NCBI RefSeq assembly: GCF_017352215.1
Contig: NZ_CP071444.1
Coordinates: forward strand, 1,550,001 to 1,614,000
DNA length: 64,000 bases
Direction: 5' to 3'
Origin: Alkalibacter rhizosphaerae
Lineage (GTDB): Bacteria; Bacillota; Clostridia; Eubacteriales; Alkalibacteraceae
In this document: piece after piece, positions 35,640-45,078 of the stretch
Numbering within the stretch: position 1 is the first letter of the stretch
How the letters are laid out: every line of letters begins with the position of its first letter
The notes under the pieces: model-generated
Seen by the model: the letters and a program-made list of their open reading frames with translations, nothing else
Told to the model about the DNA's origin: nothing
Database searches by the model: none
Translations under genes and position numbers: made by a program

Positions 35640-36992
35640 AAAACTTTTCCCCGATATAACCGATAATATTCAAGGGATCTTTTGCTGTGGAGAAAGGAGG
35701 AGCATAGGCAAACTCCAGGTGTTTCAAGTCCTGGATCCCGCCGCCGTAGCGGATGATGGTGGAAAAAATATCGATCCGCTTGTCGCTGCCGGATCCACCC
35801 ACCACTTGGGCCCCAAGATCCTGCCGTCATTCAAGTCGAAGACCACCTTGATGTGAAGGGCTTCCGTCCCCGGATAATAGCCGGCATGGTTGGCGGCGTC
35901 GATCTTGATGATCTCAAAATCTTTCCCTTTTTCCTTTCCTTGTTTTATCAGCATCTTTTCGTTGACCCCGGTGGCACAAATATCCAAGTCAAAAATCCGC
36001 ACGGCGCTGGTGCCTTGGGTCCCGCTGTAGTGATCGTCCTGTCCGCCAATGACGTTGGCCACGATGCGGCCCTGTTTGTTGGCCGGTCCCGCCAGGGGGA
36101 TCATGGTTTTTGTCTTTTGGACGAAATCAACTACTTCGATGACGTCCCCAACGGCGTAGATGCCCGGATCAGAGGTCTCCATTCGATCGGAGACCACGAT
36201 GCCGCCCCGTTCTCCCACTTTCAGTCCCGCCTCTTTGGCAAGCTGGCTGTTGGGTCGCACGCCAATGGAGAGGAGGACCAGGTCGGCTGCAAGGGTCCGG
36301 CCGCTTTGGGTGGCGATCTGGGTCTTTCCCTTGTCGTCGGTGAAGGAATCCACCCCGTCGCCCAGGATCAGCTCTATGTCTTTTTTCTTCAATTCTTCAT
36401 GGACATACTCCGCCATTTCCTTGTCCAAGGGGGCCATGACCTGGTCGCTCATTTCCACGATGGAAACTTTCAGACCCTGGCGATGGAGATTTTCCGCCAT
36501 TTCGATGCCGATAAAACCGCCGCCGATGATGGCTGCCGTTTTTGCCTCTTTTTTGTCCATGTGCGCCAAAATGGCCTGGGCATCAGGAATGGTCCAAAGG
36601 GGAAAAATGTTTTCCCCGTCGATGCCGGGGATGGGAGGCTTTAATGGAGAGGATCCCGTTGCCAGGATCAGCTTGTCGTAGGTCTCTTCGTAGGTTTCTC
36701 CTGTTTGATGATCGGTGACGGAAAGCCGTTTTTCCGCCGGATCGACTTTGGTCACCTCGTTGTAGAGGCGTACGTCGATGTTGTATTCCTCTTTCATGGC
36801 TTCCGGAGTGGAAGCCAGCAAGTCTTCTTTCTCTTCGATCACCCCGCCTACATAATAGGGGAGTCCACAATTGGCGAAGGAGATGTAGGCACCTTTGTCC
36901 AATATGATGATCTCTGCATCTTTGTCCAGGCGGCGATACCGTCCGGCGGCGGTCGCTCCACCGGCGACGCCTCCAACTATTACTAATTTCAT
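35626..36992 (-). CDS. CoA-disulfide reductase / NADH oxidase-type flavoprotein (frameshifted in this sequence)
   Basis: FAD-dependent pyridine nucleotide-disulfide oxidoreductase with a single redox Cys. The N-terminus holds the FAD motif VIVGGVAGGATAAGR and Cys42 in SFANCGLPYYVGG, as in CoA-disulfide reductase and Nox. A second GGGFIGIEMAENL motif binds NAD(P)H, and YAVGDVIEV is near residue 280. The frame breaks after RILG in a run of four G on the minus strand (plus strand 35811-35814). A fifth G restores AQVVGGSGSDKRID and a 455-residue protein ending YIGEKFFDEA at 35626. It may act in thiol balance or oxygen/peroxide protection. Likely a sequencing under-call. Confidence 0.88.
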
Positions 36993-37159
36993 ACCATTTC
37001 CTCCTTGTTTGTTTTGTTCACTTCTCTATATATATCCATATCTGGCTCCTTTAACCGAAGGTTGGAGGATTCAACCCTGACCACAAAAAACCGACAGCCT
37101 GTTTTAACTGGTTTTAGAATGATATATATAGGGTGAGAGGGGAAATGAGGTGTCTTGTC

Positions 37160-38005
37160 ATGAAAGAAGCCCGATATGTAAAAATCTTGGAAGGAAAAGA
37201 TCTGCGCTGCCAGTTGTGTCCCCATGAATGCCTCATCGGTCCCGGAGAGGTGGGACGCTGCAAGGTTCGACGAAATATAGACGGAGTACTGTATACGGAA
37301 AACTACGGAAAGATCAGCGCCATCCATGTGGACCCGGTGGAGAAAAAACCTCTTCGCCATTTTATGGAAGGCTCCAAAACCCTGTCCCTGGGCAGTTTTG
37401 GATGCAATTTTCACTGTCCCTGGTGCCAGAACTACAACATATCCCTGGAAAAGCCCCAGGTGGAGACCTACTCGCCGGAAGCAATAGTGGACCTGGCTTT
37501 GGAGCTGGGTGTGCCTTCCATCAGCTACACCTACAACGAGCCTACAGTGTTTCTGGAATTCGTCCTGGATACGGCCCGTCTGGCAAAATCGAAAGGGCTG
37601 AAAAACATTTACGTATCCAATGGATACATAGCTTCGGAGCCCTTGGAAGATCTTTTGGAGTGCATCGACGCATGCAATCTGGACGTAAAGACCTTTGATC
37701 CCTTCTATTATAAAAAGTATTGCGGCGGAGAACTGGAATGGGTAAAGCGGACGGTGGAAAAAGCGGCATCGAAGATCCACGTGGAATTGACGGCCCTGCT
37801 GGTCACCGGCGTCAACGACAAGGAAGAGGACCTGGAGCGGATGTTTCGATGGATCGCCAGTGTGGACCCCGCCATCCCCCTTCATTTGAGCCGGTATTTT
37901 CCCACTTATCACTATCATGAGGAAGCCACTTCGCCCCAGTGGATGGTCGCTGTAAAAGAGCTGGCGGACCAATACCTGAAACGGGTGTATCTGGGAAACG
38001 TTTGA
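37160..38005 (+). CDS. amrS: AmmeMemoRadiSam system radical SAM enzyme
   Basis: A 281-residue radical SAM protein. An N-terminal cysteine set (CQLCPHECLIGPGEVGRC) precedes the cluster motif in FGCNFHCPWCQN (C-x3-C-x2-C, about residue 80). SYTYNEPTVFLEF and YVSNGYI are typical of the family, which is related to pyruvate formate-lyase activases. The start at 37160 is chosen because GAGGTG lies 7 bases upstream; GTG 37133 and ATG 37145 have no good site. It is 17 bases ahead of a Memo-AMMECR1 fusion gene, completing the three-part system, whose chemistry is unknown. Confidence 0.9.
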   Translation: MKEARYVKILEGKDLRCQLCPHECLIGPGEVGRCKVRRNIDGVLYTENYGKISAIHVDPVEKKPLRHFMEGSKTLSLGSFGCNFHCPWCQNYNISLEKPQVETYSPEAIVDLALELGVPSISYTYNEPTVFLEFVLDTARLAKSKGLKNIYVSNGYIASEPLEDLLECIDACNLDVKTFDPFYYKKYCGGELEWVKRTVEKAASKIHVELTALLVTGVNDKEEDLERMFRWIASVDPAIPLHLSRYFPTYHYHEEATSPQWMVAVKELADQYLKRVYLGNV

Positions 38006-38022
38006 GAAAAGGAGTTGTATCC

Positions 38023-39426
38023 ATGAGTTTGGTAGGAGTTGCCATAGCGCCCCACCCGCCCATATTGATTCCGGAGATCGGCAGGGGGGAAGAAAAAAAG
38101 GCCCACAAAACCTTGAACGGCATGAAAAAAATGGCGGAATATGTTGCTGGGCAAAAACCGGAGATCATCGTGGTGATCTCTCCCCACGGAAACATGTTTT
38201 CCGACGGCTTCTGCATCCTGGATGCAGAAGAACTGGAAGGGGATTTCAGTGATTTCGGATATCTGGGATATCACCTGAGAAAGAGGCTTCATCGTCCATT
38301 TTTGGAAAAAATGAAGGAAGTCCTGGCGGATTCGTCTTTTTCCTATCTGTTCATGACGGAGGAGGATGCACAGTTTTACCGGGGTTCCATGGCCTTGGAC
38401 CATGGTGCCCTGGTCCCCCTGTATTTCATCGAGCAGGTATACCAGGATTACAAGCTGGTCCATATCGCTCCCGGGGATCTGGGATTGGAAGAGACCCATC
38501 GATTCGGTACGGTCCTGGAAAGGGTGGCTTCGGAGCTTGACCAGCGGGTCTTGGTCCTGGCCAGTGCCGACTTGTCCCACTGCCTGAAGGATTCGGGTCC
38601 TTATCACTATGCAAAGGAAGGCCCCATTTTTGACCAGATCCTGGTGGAGAGCATTCGAGCCAAGCGCTACGACGACCTGACCCATATGAAGCCCCATCTC
38701 TACGAACCGGCAGGTCAGTGTGGACTTCGTTCCATCGTCATGGCTCTTGGAAGCGTGGATGGGATGAAAAACCGGCCGGAGGTCTTCAGTTACGAAGGTC
38801 CTTACGGCGTGGGTTACATGACGGGAGCCATCCATGTCACCGGTGAAAAAACCCATGGAGAGATCCACCGTTCTCGAGATCAAGTGGAGGAAGATCCTTA
38901 TGTCCACCTGGCAAGACGAAGCGTGGAGCATTGGACCCGGGAGGGGACCCTGCTAAACTGGGACGAATACAAGAAGGACTTGAAGGATGAAACATTTGTG
39001 GAAGAAATGGAAAACACACGGGCCGGTGCTTTTGTGTCCATCCACAAGAACAACCAGCTTCGAGGGTGTATCGGGACCATTGAAGCAACCAAGGAAAATT
39101 TGGCGCTGGAGATCATACAAAACGGCGTGGAAGCCTCCAGTTTCGATCCCCGGTTTCCTGCAGTGGAACCTTGGGAACTGGCGGAACTGGAGATCAAGGT
39201 GGACGTGTTGAAGAAACCGGAACCCATCCAAGCCTGGACGGAGTTGGATCCCGTCCGATACGGGGTCATCGTGGAAAAAGGATCGAGAAGAGGTTTGCTT
39301 CTTCCCAACCTGGAAGGGGTGGACACGGTGGAGGCCCAGTTGGATATCGCCATGCAAAAAGCAGGCATCATGTCCTTGAACCAGGCCACCGTATACCGGT
39401 TTGAAGTGATCCGGTACGAAAACTAG
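38023..39426 (+). CDS. AmmeMemoRadiSam fusion: Memo/LigB-like domain plus AMMECR1 domain
   Basis: A 467-residue two-domain protein. The N-terminal half (about 1-270) resembles Memo and class III extradiol dioxygenases (VGVAIAPHPPILIPEIGRG, IVVISPHGNMFSD, ASADLSHCL), with several His that could hold metal. The C-terminal half (about 285-465) is AMMECR1-like (GAFVSIHKNNQLRGCIGTIEAT, DPRFPAVEPWELAELEIKVDVL). In many genomes these are separate genes. With the adjacent radical SAM gene this is the complete system, whose substrate has not been established to my knowledge. AAAAGGAG lies 8 bases before the ATG. Confidence 0.9.
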   Translation: MSLVGVAIAPHPPILIPEIGRGEEKKAHKTLNGMKKMAEYVAGQKPEIIVVISPHGNMFSDGFCILDAEELEGDFSDFGYLGYHLRKRLHRPFLEKMKEVLADSSFSYLFMTEEDAQFYRGSMALDHGALVPLYFIEQVYQDYKLVHIAPGDLGLEETHRFGTVLERVASELDQRVLVLASADLSHCLKDSGPYHYAKEGPIFDQILVESIRAKRYDDLTHMKPHLYEPAGQCGLRSIVMALGSVDGMKNRPEVFSYEGPYGVGYMTGAIHVTGEKTHGEIHRSRDQVEEDPYVHLARRSVEHWTREGTLLNWDEYKKDLKDETFVEEMENTRAGAFVSIHKNNQLRGCIGTIEATKENLALEIIQNGVEASSFDPRFPAVEPWELAELEIKVDVLKKPEPIQAWTELDPVRYGVIVEKGSRRGLLLPNLEGVDTVEAQLDIAMQKAGIMSLNQATVYRFEVIRYEN

Positions 39427-39716
39427 CTGGGATCCTTCGGGTGCAACGGGGTCAGGTCAAAAATGACGATGGAGGTAAAGGCCTTTTTCTTGTCCTTGAC
39501 ATAATAGGTTTCTGCAATGGCGTGCTCCAGTTTCACCGAGTCGCCGGGTCGAAGGCCTTCCGTTTTCAAGACCCCTTCCCCCACAATGCGGCCCCGCCAG
39601 TGCATGTATTCGTATTCCCCTTTGCGATTGCGTTTTGATGTGGACAAATTGCAGCGAATGAAGTTCTCCTGCCGGTCCAGATCGTAGATCTTTGCGTAGC
39701 CTGTTACGTAAAGCAT
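39423..39716 (-). CDS. Small hypothetical protein, possible OB fold
   Basis: A 97-residue protein that I do not recognise by name. Patterns such as FIRCNLSTSKRNRKGEYEYMHWRGRIVGEG, GLRPGDSVKLEHAIAET and a hydrophobic C-terminal strand TSIVIFDL resemble small single-strand-binding OB-fold proteins; this is a guess from pattern only. There are no membrane segments. It has a GAGGCGGTG ribosome site and its own promoter, whose -10 lies inside a palindrome. It overlaps the end of the Memo-AMMECR1 gene by 4 bases on the opposite strand. Confidence 0.7.
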   Translation of the reverse strand: MLYVTGYAKIYDLDRQENFIRCNLSTSKRNRKGEYEYMHWRGRIVGEGVLKTEGLRPGDSVKLEHAIAETYYVKDKKKAFTSIVIFDLTPLHPKDPS

Positions 39717-39739
39717 GTATACACCGCCTCTTCATATTG

Positions 39740-39779
39740 TAGTATATTCAATATACTATATGGTGAAATGTTTTGTAAA
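39740..39779 (-). promoter_or_regulatory. Promoter with palindromic operator for the small OB-like gene
   Basis: On the minus strand, TTTACA (39779-39774) and TATATT (39755-39750) are 18 bases apart. The -10 lies inside the perfect palindrome TAGTATATT-C-AATATACTA (39740-39758), a good candidate repressor site. Confidence 0.55.
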
Positions 39780-39846
39780 GAAAATTTTAGCGAGTTCAAT
39801 GCAGAAAAAAACAAGAAGACGATCCGTGTTATTCGGCCATGACGTA

Positions 39847-39875
39847 TTGACAAGGGATGGGTGGTAGGGTATCAT
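39847..39875 (+). promoter_or_regulatory. Promoter of the pyrimidine operon
   Basis: TTGACA at 39847-39852 and TATCAT at 39870-39875, spacer 17. It gives a leader of about 200 bases before pyrB that contains an ORF and a terminator. Confidence 0.75.
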
Positions 39876-39941
39876 GGGTTAGATAAAAAATTACTTTTAA
39901 CTTAGTACGAGATGCTAGGAAGGTATGCATAGGGAACGACC

Positions 39942-40085
39942 ATGGCCACAGGCCGGTTTGTTCCGTTCGTCTGCGATCTGTTGCCTTCTCCATTGTTGAG
40001 AAGGCTTTTTTTACAGACACGGCGATGTAGGGCGTTTGCCCTGCAGCCTTTCTTCGTCCTACATGGAACGGAGGATGAATCATGA
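39942..40085 (+). CDS. Leader ORF of the pyr operon (pyrBI-like leader peptide)
   Basis: A 47-residue open frame, [20 protein letters not shown] at its start, that runs through the attenuator hairpin. Its TGA (40083-40085) overlaps the pyrB ATG as ATGA. AGGGA lies six bases before the start codon. The layout matches E. coli pyrBI, where a 44-residue leader is translated through the attenuator and coupled ribosomes prevent termination when UTP is low. The RNA before the hairpin is U-rich, as that model needs. The ORF could be chance, but its overlap with pyrB and its position argue against that. Confidence 0.6.
   Translation: MATGRFVPFVCDLLPSPLLRRLFLQTRRCRAFALQPFFVLHGTEDES
39983..40012 (+). 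terminator. Attenuator upstream of pyrB
   Basis: GCCTTCTC (39983-39990) pairs with GAGAAGGC (39998-40005) around a 7-base loop, followed by seven T. It lies inside the leader ORF, 70 bases before pyrB, downstream of the operon promoter. Confidence 0.88.
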
Positions 40086-41007
40086 ATCAAGTCAAGCACC
40101 TCATAGAACCTGGAGATTTTACAACCGAAGAACTGGACGAACTGTTTCGACTGGCCGATGGGATCATTGCATGCCCCGAGAACTACTTGGATGTGTGCAA
40201 GGGACGATTGTTGGCCAGTCTTTTTTTTGAGCCGTCCACCAGGACCCGATTCAGTTTCGAATCGGCCATGCTGCGCCTGGGGGGCAAGTCATCGGATTCG
40301 ACGATCCCAATGCATCATCTACGGCCAAAGGGGAGACCCTGGCGGACACCATCCGGACCGTGGGCTGTTATGCTGACATCGCCGTTCTTCGCCATCCCCG
40401 GGAAGGGACTGCCAAGCTGGCATCGAAACACTCTACGGACATGCCCATCATCAATGCGGGAGACGGGGGACACCAGCATCCCACCCAGACACTGACGGAT
40501 CTGATGACGATACGCCACTTCAAGAAGAAACTCTCCGGACACACGGTGGCCATCTGCGGAGACCTGAAATTTGGCCGGACCATCCACTCCCTGGTAAAGG
40601 CCATGGAGCGCTACGATGATATCCGCTTCATCTTCATCTCCCCAGAAGAACTGAAAATGCCCGGCTACATCCTGGAACGGCTGGATCCGGATTCCTACCG
40701 GGAGACGGATAACCTGGAAGCGGTGATCCACGAGGCGGACATCCTCTATATGTCCAGGGTGCAGCGGGAACGGTTCGTCAGCGAAGAAGAATACGAACGA
40801 TTGAAAAACTACTATATCCTGGATCTGGAGAAGCTGGAATCGGCAAAAGAAGACATGATCGTCATGCATCCCCTGCCCCGGGTCAACGAGATCTGCGACG
40901 AGGTGGACCAGGATCCCAGAGCCGTCTACTTTCAACAAGCCCGCTTCGGCATGTTTGTCCGAATGGCCCTGATCCTGAAGCTGTTGCACTTGGAGGTGAA
41001 AAAATGA
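40082..41007 (+). CDS. pyrB: Aspartate carbamoyltransferase catalytic subunit (frameshifted in this sequence)
   Basis: Condenses carbamoyl phosphate with aspartate, the committed step of pyrimidine synthesis. The protein has [21 protein letters not shown] for the phosphate site, then breaks in a run of six G (40279-40284). A seventh G restores [27 protein letters not shown] and a 308-residue protein. The second part has [26 protein letters not shown] and [10 protein letters not shown]. It overlaps the leader ORF by ATGA and pyrI by ATGA. A ACGGAGGATG site precedes the ATG. Likely a sequencing under-call. Confidence 0.93.
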
Positions 41008-41426
41008 TCAACGTATCCAAGATCAAAAAAGGCATCGTCATCGACCATATCGCCCAGGGACAGGGCTACAAGATCTTTTCCCAGCTGAAGCTGGACGAGA
41101 TCGAGGACGTGGTGGTCCTCCTGCGAAATATCCCCAGCAACAAAATGGGCAAGAAGGACCTGATCAAGATCGAGACGGACATCTACTTGGACCTGACCGT
41201 ACTGGGGCTCATCGACCCCAACATCACCATCAACATCATCAAGGACGGGGTCCGTGCGGAAAAGATCAAACTGACCCTGCCGGAAAAAGTGACGGGCATC
41301 CTCAAATGCAAGAATCCAAGATGCATCACCCAGCACGAAAAGGTACGGGATGTCCAGTTCCATCTGGCAGACCCGGAGAAGCGGCTCTATCGCTGTGAAT
41401 ACTGCGATTCCCATACGTCCCTGTAA
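41004..41426 (+). CDS. pyrI: Aspartate carbamoyltransferase regulatory subunit
   Basis: The 140-residue allosteric subunit that binds CTP and ATP and assembles with PyrB. The N-terminal allosteric domain ([21 protein letters not shown]) is followed by a zinc domain with CKNPRC and CEYC cysteine pairs (C-x4-C and C-x2-C) that contact the catalytic chains. Its ATG overlaps the pyrB stop. Presence of pyrI means feedback by nucleotides at the enzyme level, as in enteric bacteria, unlike Bacillus, which lacks PyrI. Confidence 0.95.
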   Translation: MINVSKIKKGIVIDHIAQGQGYKIFSQLKLDEIEDVVVLLRNIPSNKMGKKDLIKIETDIYLDLTVLGLIDPNITINIIKDGVRAEKIKLTLPEKVTGILKCKNPRCITQHEKVRDVQFHLADPEKRLYRCEYCDSHTSL

Positions 41427-41437
41427 GGAGGTTTGAC

Positions 41438-42615
41438 ATGCGGATCAACAACATACGGATCATCGACGAAACACAAGACTTTTCAGGAAGTGTCCTCCTC
41501 CGGGAAGGAAAGATCCTTCGAGTGATGGAGGAGGCGGAAACCCGGGAAGGGGAATTTGCCGACGAACCGGTCCTGGATGGGAAGGGCATGGCCCTGCTGC
41601 CGTCCTTTATCGACCTTCACGCCCACATGCGGGAACCGGGCTACGAATACAAGGAAAACCTGGAAAGCGGCCTGTCGGCGGCACTGGCAGGGGGATTCAC
41701 CCAAGTATGCGCCATGGCCAACACGGATCCGGTGACGGACAGCAAGGAAAAAGTGCGGGCCAATCTGGAAAAAGCCAAAAAACTGGACCTGGCCCGATTG
41801 ATCCAGGTGTGCGCCGTGACCAGGGACTTTGCCGACGATCGGTCAGCGTTGGTGGATTTTGCAGCCATCCGACCCTGGACCCCCATCTTTTCCAACGACG
41901 GGAAAAACATGGAGGACCCCCAAGCCATGGAGGCGGCGCTAAGGGCATCCGGCCGGTACGACTTCATCCTCTCCTGTCACTGCGAACCGGAAACAGAGAT
42001 GGTGGAGCGTTATATCAAGGTTGGGAGAAAAGTGGGAGGAAACCTCCACATCTGCCACATCAGCACCCGGGAAACCATGGAAGCCATCCGCCGGGCGAAA
42101 GAAGACGGGATCAACATCACCTGCGAAGTCACTCCCCATCACCTGTTCTCCTGGGACGACACCTACCGGGTGGCGCCCCCATTGCCACAAGAGAAGATGT
42201 AGAGGCTCTGGTGGAAGGGATCCGGGACGGGATGGTGGATGTGCTTGCCACAGACCACGCCCCCCACAGTCCGGAAGACAAGGAAAAAGGATCCCCCGGC
42301 ATCTCCAACATGGAGTACGCCTTCGCCGTTTACCACACCGTATTCAAGGAACATGGACTCTCCCTCCAGCGGCTGAGCCAAATGCTCAGCGCCCAGCCGG
42401 CACGCATGCTGGGACTGGCGGCAGGACGTATCCGGGAAGGCCTGGAAGCCGACCTGGTCCTGGTGGATCTGGAGACGGAAGAGACCATTGATCCCCTCAA
42501 ATTTTTATCCAAAGGAAAAAACACCCCATTTGCCGGTCGGACCGTGAAGGGGAAAATCATCACCACCATCAAAGGAGGCATTGTGAAATATGATCATGGA
42601 CAGATTGTACGATAA
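41438..42615 (+). CDS. pyrC: Dihydroorotase (frameshifted in this sequence)
   Basis: Cyclises carbamoyl aspartate to dihydroorotate. The metal site HxH is in FIDLHAHMREPGYEYKENLESG, with CHCEPE, ICHISTRE and later LATDHAPHSPEDKEKG. The frame breaks after YRVAPP in a run of five C (42176-42180). A sixth C restores IATREDVEALVEGIRDG and a 392-residue class I enzyme ending at 42615. GTAAGGAGG precedes the ATG. Its end overlaps pyrF by 26 bases. Likely a sequencing under-call. Confidence 0.92.
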
Positions 42616-43438
42616 GGCGAAAAAACGAGGACCGGTGTGTCTGGGATTGGACACGGATCTTTCCTACCTGCCGGCCTGCATCGCAAAAGAAAAGATCTCC
42701 ACAGGAGAGCAGCTCTTTCGCTTCAACAAGGAGATCATCGACCAGACCAAGGACCTGGTGGCCTGTTACAAGGTGCAGATCGCCTATTACGAAGCCCTGG
42801 GGATGGAAGGGATGGAAGCCTACCGGCAGACCATGGCTTACATCCGCCAGCAAGGAGAGATCTCCATCGGCGACGTGAAGCGGGGCGACATCGCCGCCAC
42901 CGCCCAAAAGTATGCAAAAGGCCACTTTGAAGGGGATTTTGAAACGGATATCATCACCGTCAACGGCTACATGGGGGAAGACGCCATCTCTCCCTTTTAT
43001 CCATATCTGAAAGAAAAGGGACTCTTCGTCCTCCTTCGCACCTCCAATAAAAGTGCGGTGGATCTTCAGGATGTGGACGCAGGGGGGCAAAAAGTCTTCC
43101 TCCACATGGGAGACCTGATCGCCACATGGGGAAAGGCCTTTATGGGAGATTCCGGTTTCAGCGCCATCGGTGCCGTGGTGGGACTGACCTACCCGGAAGA
43201 GTTTGAACTCCTGGCCCAAACCTATCCCAACATGTTCTTCCTGGTGCCGGGCTACGGCGCCCAGGGCGGGACGGGAAAGGATCTGGCCCGGGTCCTGAAG
43301 AAAAGCTCCTGCGCCGTGGTCAACTCCTCCCGAGGATTGATCACCGCCCACAAGGGGAAAAGTGACGACTGGGATTTTGCCCAATACGTGAGAACGGCCA
43401 CCTTCACCATGAAGGAGGACATCGTGTCATGGCTTTAG
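42590..43438 (+). CDS. pyrF: Orotidine 5'-phosphate decarboxylase, type 2
   Basis: Decarboxylates OMP to UMP, the last step of the pathway. At 282 residues it belongs to the longer type 2 subfamily. It has CLGLDTDLSYLP at the N-terminus, the catalytic GDVKRGDIAATAQKYA motif, TVNGYMGEDAISPF, LLRTSNKSA and VPGYGAQGGTGKDL. The start at 42590 is 11 bases after AAAGGAGG and lies within the end of pyrC; GTG at 42583 would be better spaced, so the exact start is uncertain. It overlaps pyrK by 10 bases. Confidence 0.94.
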   Translation: MIMDRLYDKAKKRGPVCLGLDTDLSYLPACIAKEKISTGEQLFRFNKEIIDQTKDLVACYKVQIAYYEALGMEGMEAYRQTMAYIRQQGEISIGDVKRGDIAATAQKYAKGHFEGDFETDIITVNGYMGEDAISPFYPYLKEKGLFVLLRTSNKSAVDLQDVDAGGQKVFLHMGDLIATWGKAFMGDSGFSAIGAVVGLTYPEEFELLAQTYPNMFFLVPGYGAQGGTGKDLARVLKKSSCAVVNSSRGLITAHKGKSDDWDFAQYVRTATFTMKEDIVSWL

Positions 43439-44136
43439 TATTGAAAAACGAAGAGATGGGCGCCGGCATGTTTCTCATGGTGACGGACCAGGGAGGAGGC
43501 GCTCAGCCAGGACAGTTCTACATGGTTCGAAGCTGGGACAAGTATCCTCTTCTCTCCAGACCCGTCAGCATCTTTCATCAGGACGAAGAAACCACTAGCT
43601 TTCTCTACCGGGTGGTGGGGGAAGGGACCGAGCTTTTGTCCCGCTGCAAGCCGGGGGATCCGGTGGATCTCCAGGGGCCTTACGGCACCGGCTTTCCCAT
43701 GGTGACCGGCAAAAGGATCGCCATGGTGGGAGGGGGGATCGGTACGGCCCCCTTGTACTGGACGGCTCAGGCACTCAAAGAGTTGGACGGGGACAATGAA
43801 GTGACCCTCTATCTGGGCTTTGACGAAGAAAATCAGGCAACGGATCTCTTCAAAAACCTGGATGCCGACCTCCATGTGCAGATCGGCGGATACGTCACCG
43901 ATGGACTGGAAAGCGAAGAATACGACCTGGTCTATACCTGCGGACCGGAGATCATGATGAAAAAGGTATACGAATTCTACCGGGAAACCTGCAAGGACGT
44001 CTACGTTTCCATGGAGAAGCGGATGGCCTGCGGTGTAGGTGCCTGTCTGGGCTGCACCTGCGAGACAAAAGACGGAAACAAGCGGACCTGCAAGGAAGGC
44101 CCCGTATTTCCGGGAAGGAGCGTGTTTTATGAATAG
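43429..44136 (+). CDS. pyrK: Dihydroorotate dehydrogenase electron-transfer subunit
   Basis: Passes electrons from dihydroorotate oxidation to NAD+ as partner of the type 1B PyrD. The 235-residue protein has a flavin-binding domain (RPVSIF and YRVVGEGTELLS), an NAD domain with AMVGGGIGTAPLYW and CGPEIMMKKV, and a C-terminal 2Fe-2S site with four Cys in ACGVGACLGCTC and RTCKEGP. Overlaps at both ends with pyrF and pyrD show translational coupling. Confidence 0.95.
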   Translation: MALVLKNEEMGAGMFLMVTDQGGGAQPGQFYMVRSWDKYPLLSRPVSIFHQDEETTSFLYRVVGEGTELLSRCKPGDPVDLQGPYGTGFPMVTGKRIAMVGGGIGTAPLYWTAQALKELDGDNEVTLYLGFDEENQATDLFKNLDADLHVQIGGYVTDGLESEEYDLVYTCGPEIMMKKVYEFYRETCKDVYVSMEKRMACGVGACLGCTCETKDGNKRTCKEGPVFPGRSVFYE

Positions 44137-45030
44137 GTTGATGACGGATCTGGCCGGCTGCCGGTTGAAAAATCCAGTGATCGCCGCCAGCGGGACCTTC
44201 GGATTCGGCGAAGAATACAGGGGATACTACGACCCGGCCTATTTGGGAGGGATCAGCTCCAAGGGACTGACCCGCCATCCCAAAAGCGGGAACCGTGGGA
44301 TCCGACTTTGGGAGACCCCCAGCGGACTGCTCAACAGCATCGGCCTGGAAAATCCGGGGGTGGAAGCCTTTATCGCGGATACCCTGCCGGAGATGGAAAA
44401 GATCCAGACCATCCTACTGGCCAACCTGGGCGGGGACAACCTGGACGAATACCTGGAAGGAGCCATCCTTCTTGGGGAAACGGAAGTGGACATGATCGAA
44501 CTGAACATCTCCTGTCCCAATGTAAAAGCGGGGGGAATGGCCTTCGGCATGCAGTGCGACAGCGCCGCCCTTATTACCCGGGAAATAAAAAAAGTGGCAA
44601 AACAGCCGGTGATGGTGAAGCTTTCCCCCAACGCCCCCAGTGTGGCGGACATCGCCGCAGCTTGTGCAGAAAACGGAGCGGATGCCCTGTCCTTGGTGAA
44701 TACCTTTCAGGGGATGGCCATCGACATTCGGGCAAGGAAAGCGGTCTTTGACAATGTCTACGCCGGATTGTCCGGACCGGCCATCAAACCCATCGCCTTG
44801 AGGATGGTCCATCAGGTGGCAACGACCGTCTCCATTCCCGTGGTGGGTCTGGGGGGATCACCTCCTGGCAGGACGCAGTGGAATTCATCATGGCGGGAGC
44901 TACGGCCATACAGATCGGAACAGGGAGCTTTCCCGAACCCATGTTGGGAAAAGAAGTGGTGGACGGCCTGCAGGCTTTCTGCGAAAAAGAGGGGCTGGCC
45001 AATATCGGAGAGATCCGGGGGATCCTTTGA
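44129..45030 (+). CDS. pyrD: Dihydroorotate dehydrogenase, catalytic subunit type 1B (frameshifted in this sequence)
   Basis: Oxidises dihydroorotate to orotate with FMN. The start at 44129 overlaps the end of pyrK and follows GGAAGGAG. The N-terminus has NPVIAASGTFGFGEEY, KGLTRHPKSGN and LNISCPNVK with the active-site Cys typical of class 1B. The frame breaks after VVGLGG in a run of six G (44851-44856). A seventh G gives GITSWQDAVEFIMAGATAIQIGTG and a 300-residue protein ending at 45030. Likely a sequencing under-call. Confidence 0.92.
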
Positions 45031-45078
45031 TCGCCCAAAAATAGAAAACGAGAATGCAATCGGAAAGGGTGGAGGAAC

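Noticed and set aside
39901-39930. PyrR-binding-like sequence (AGTACGAGATGCT) in the pyr leader
   Set aside because: Matches the PyrR consensus only loosely and no anti-antiterminator stem is evident; kept as an alternative, not annotated.
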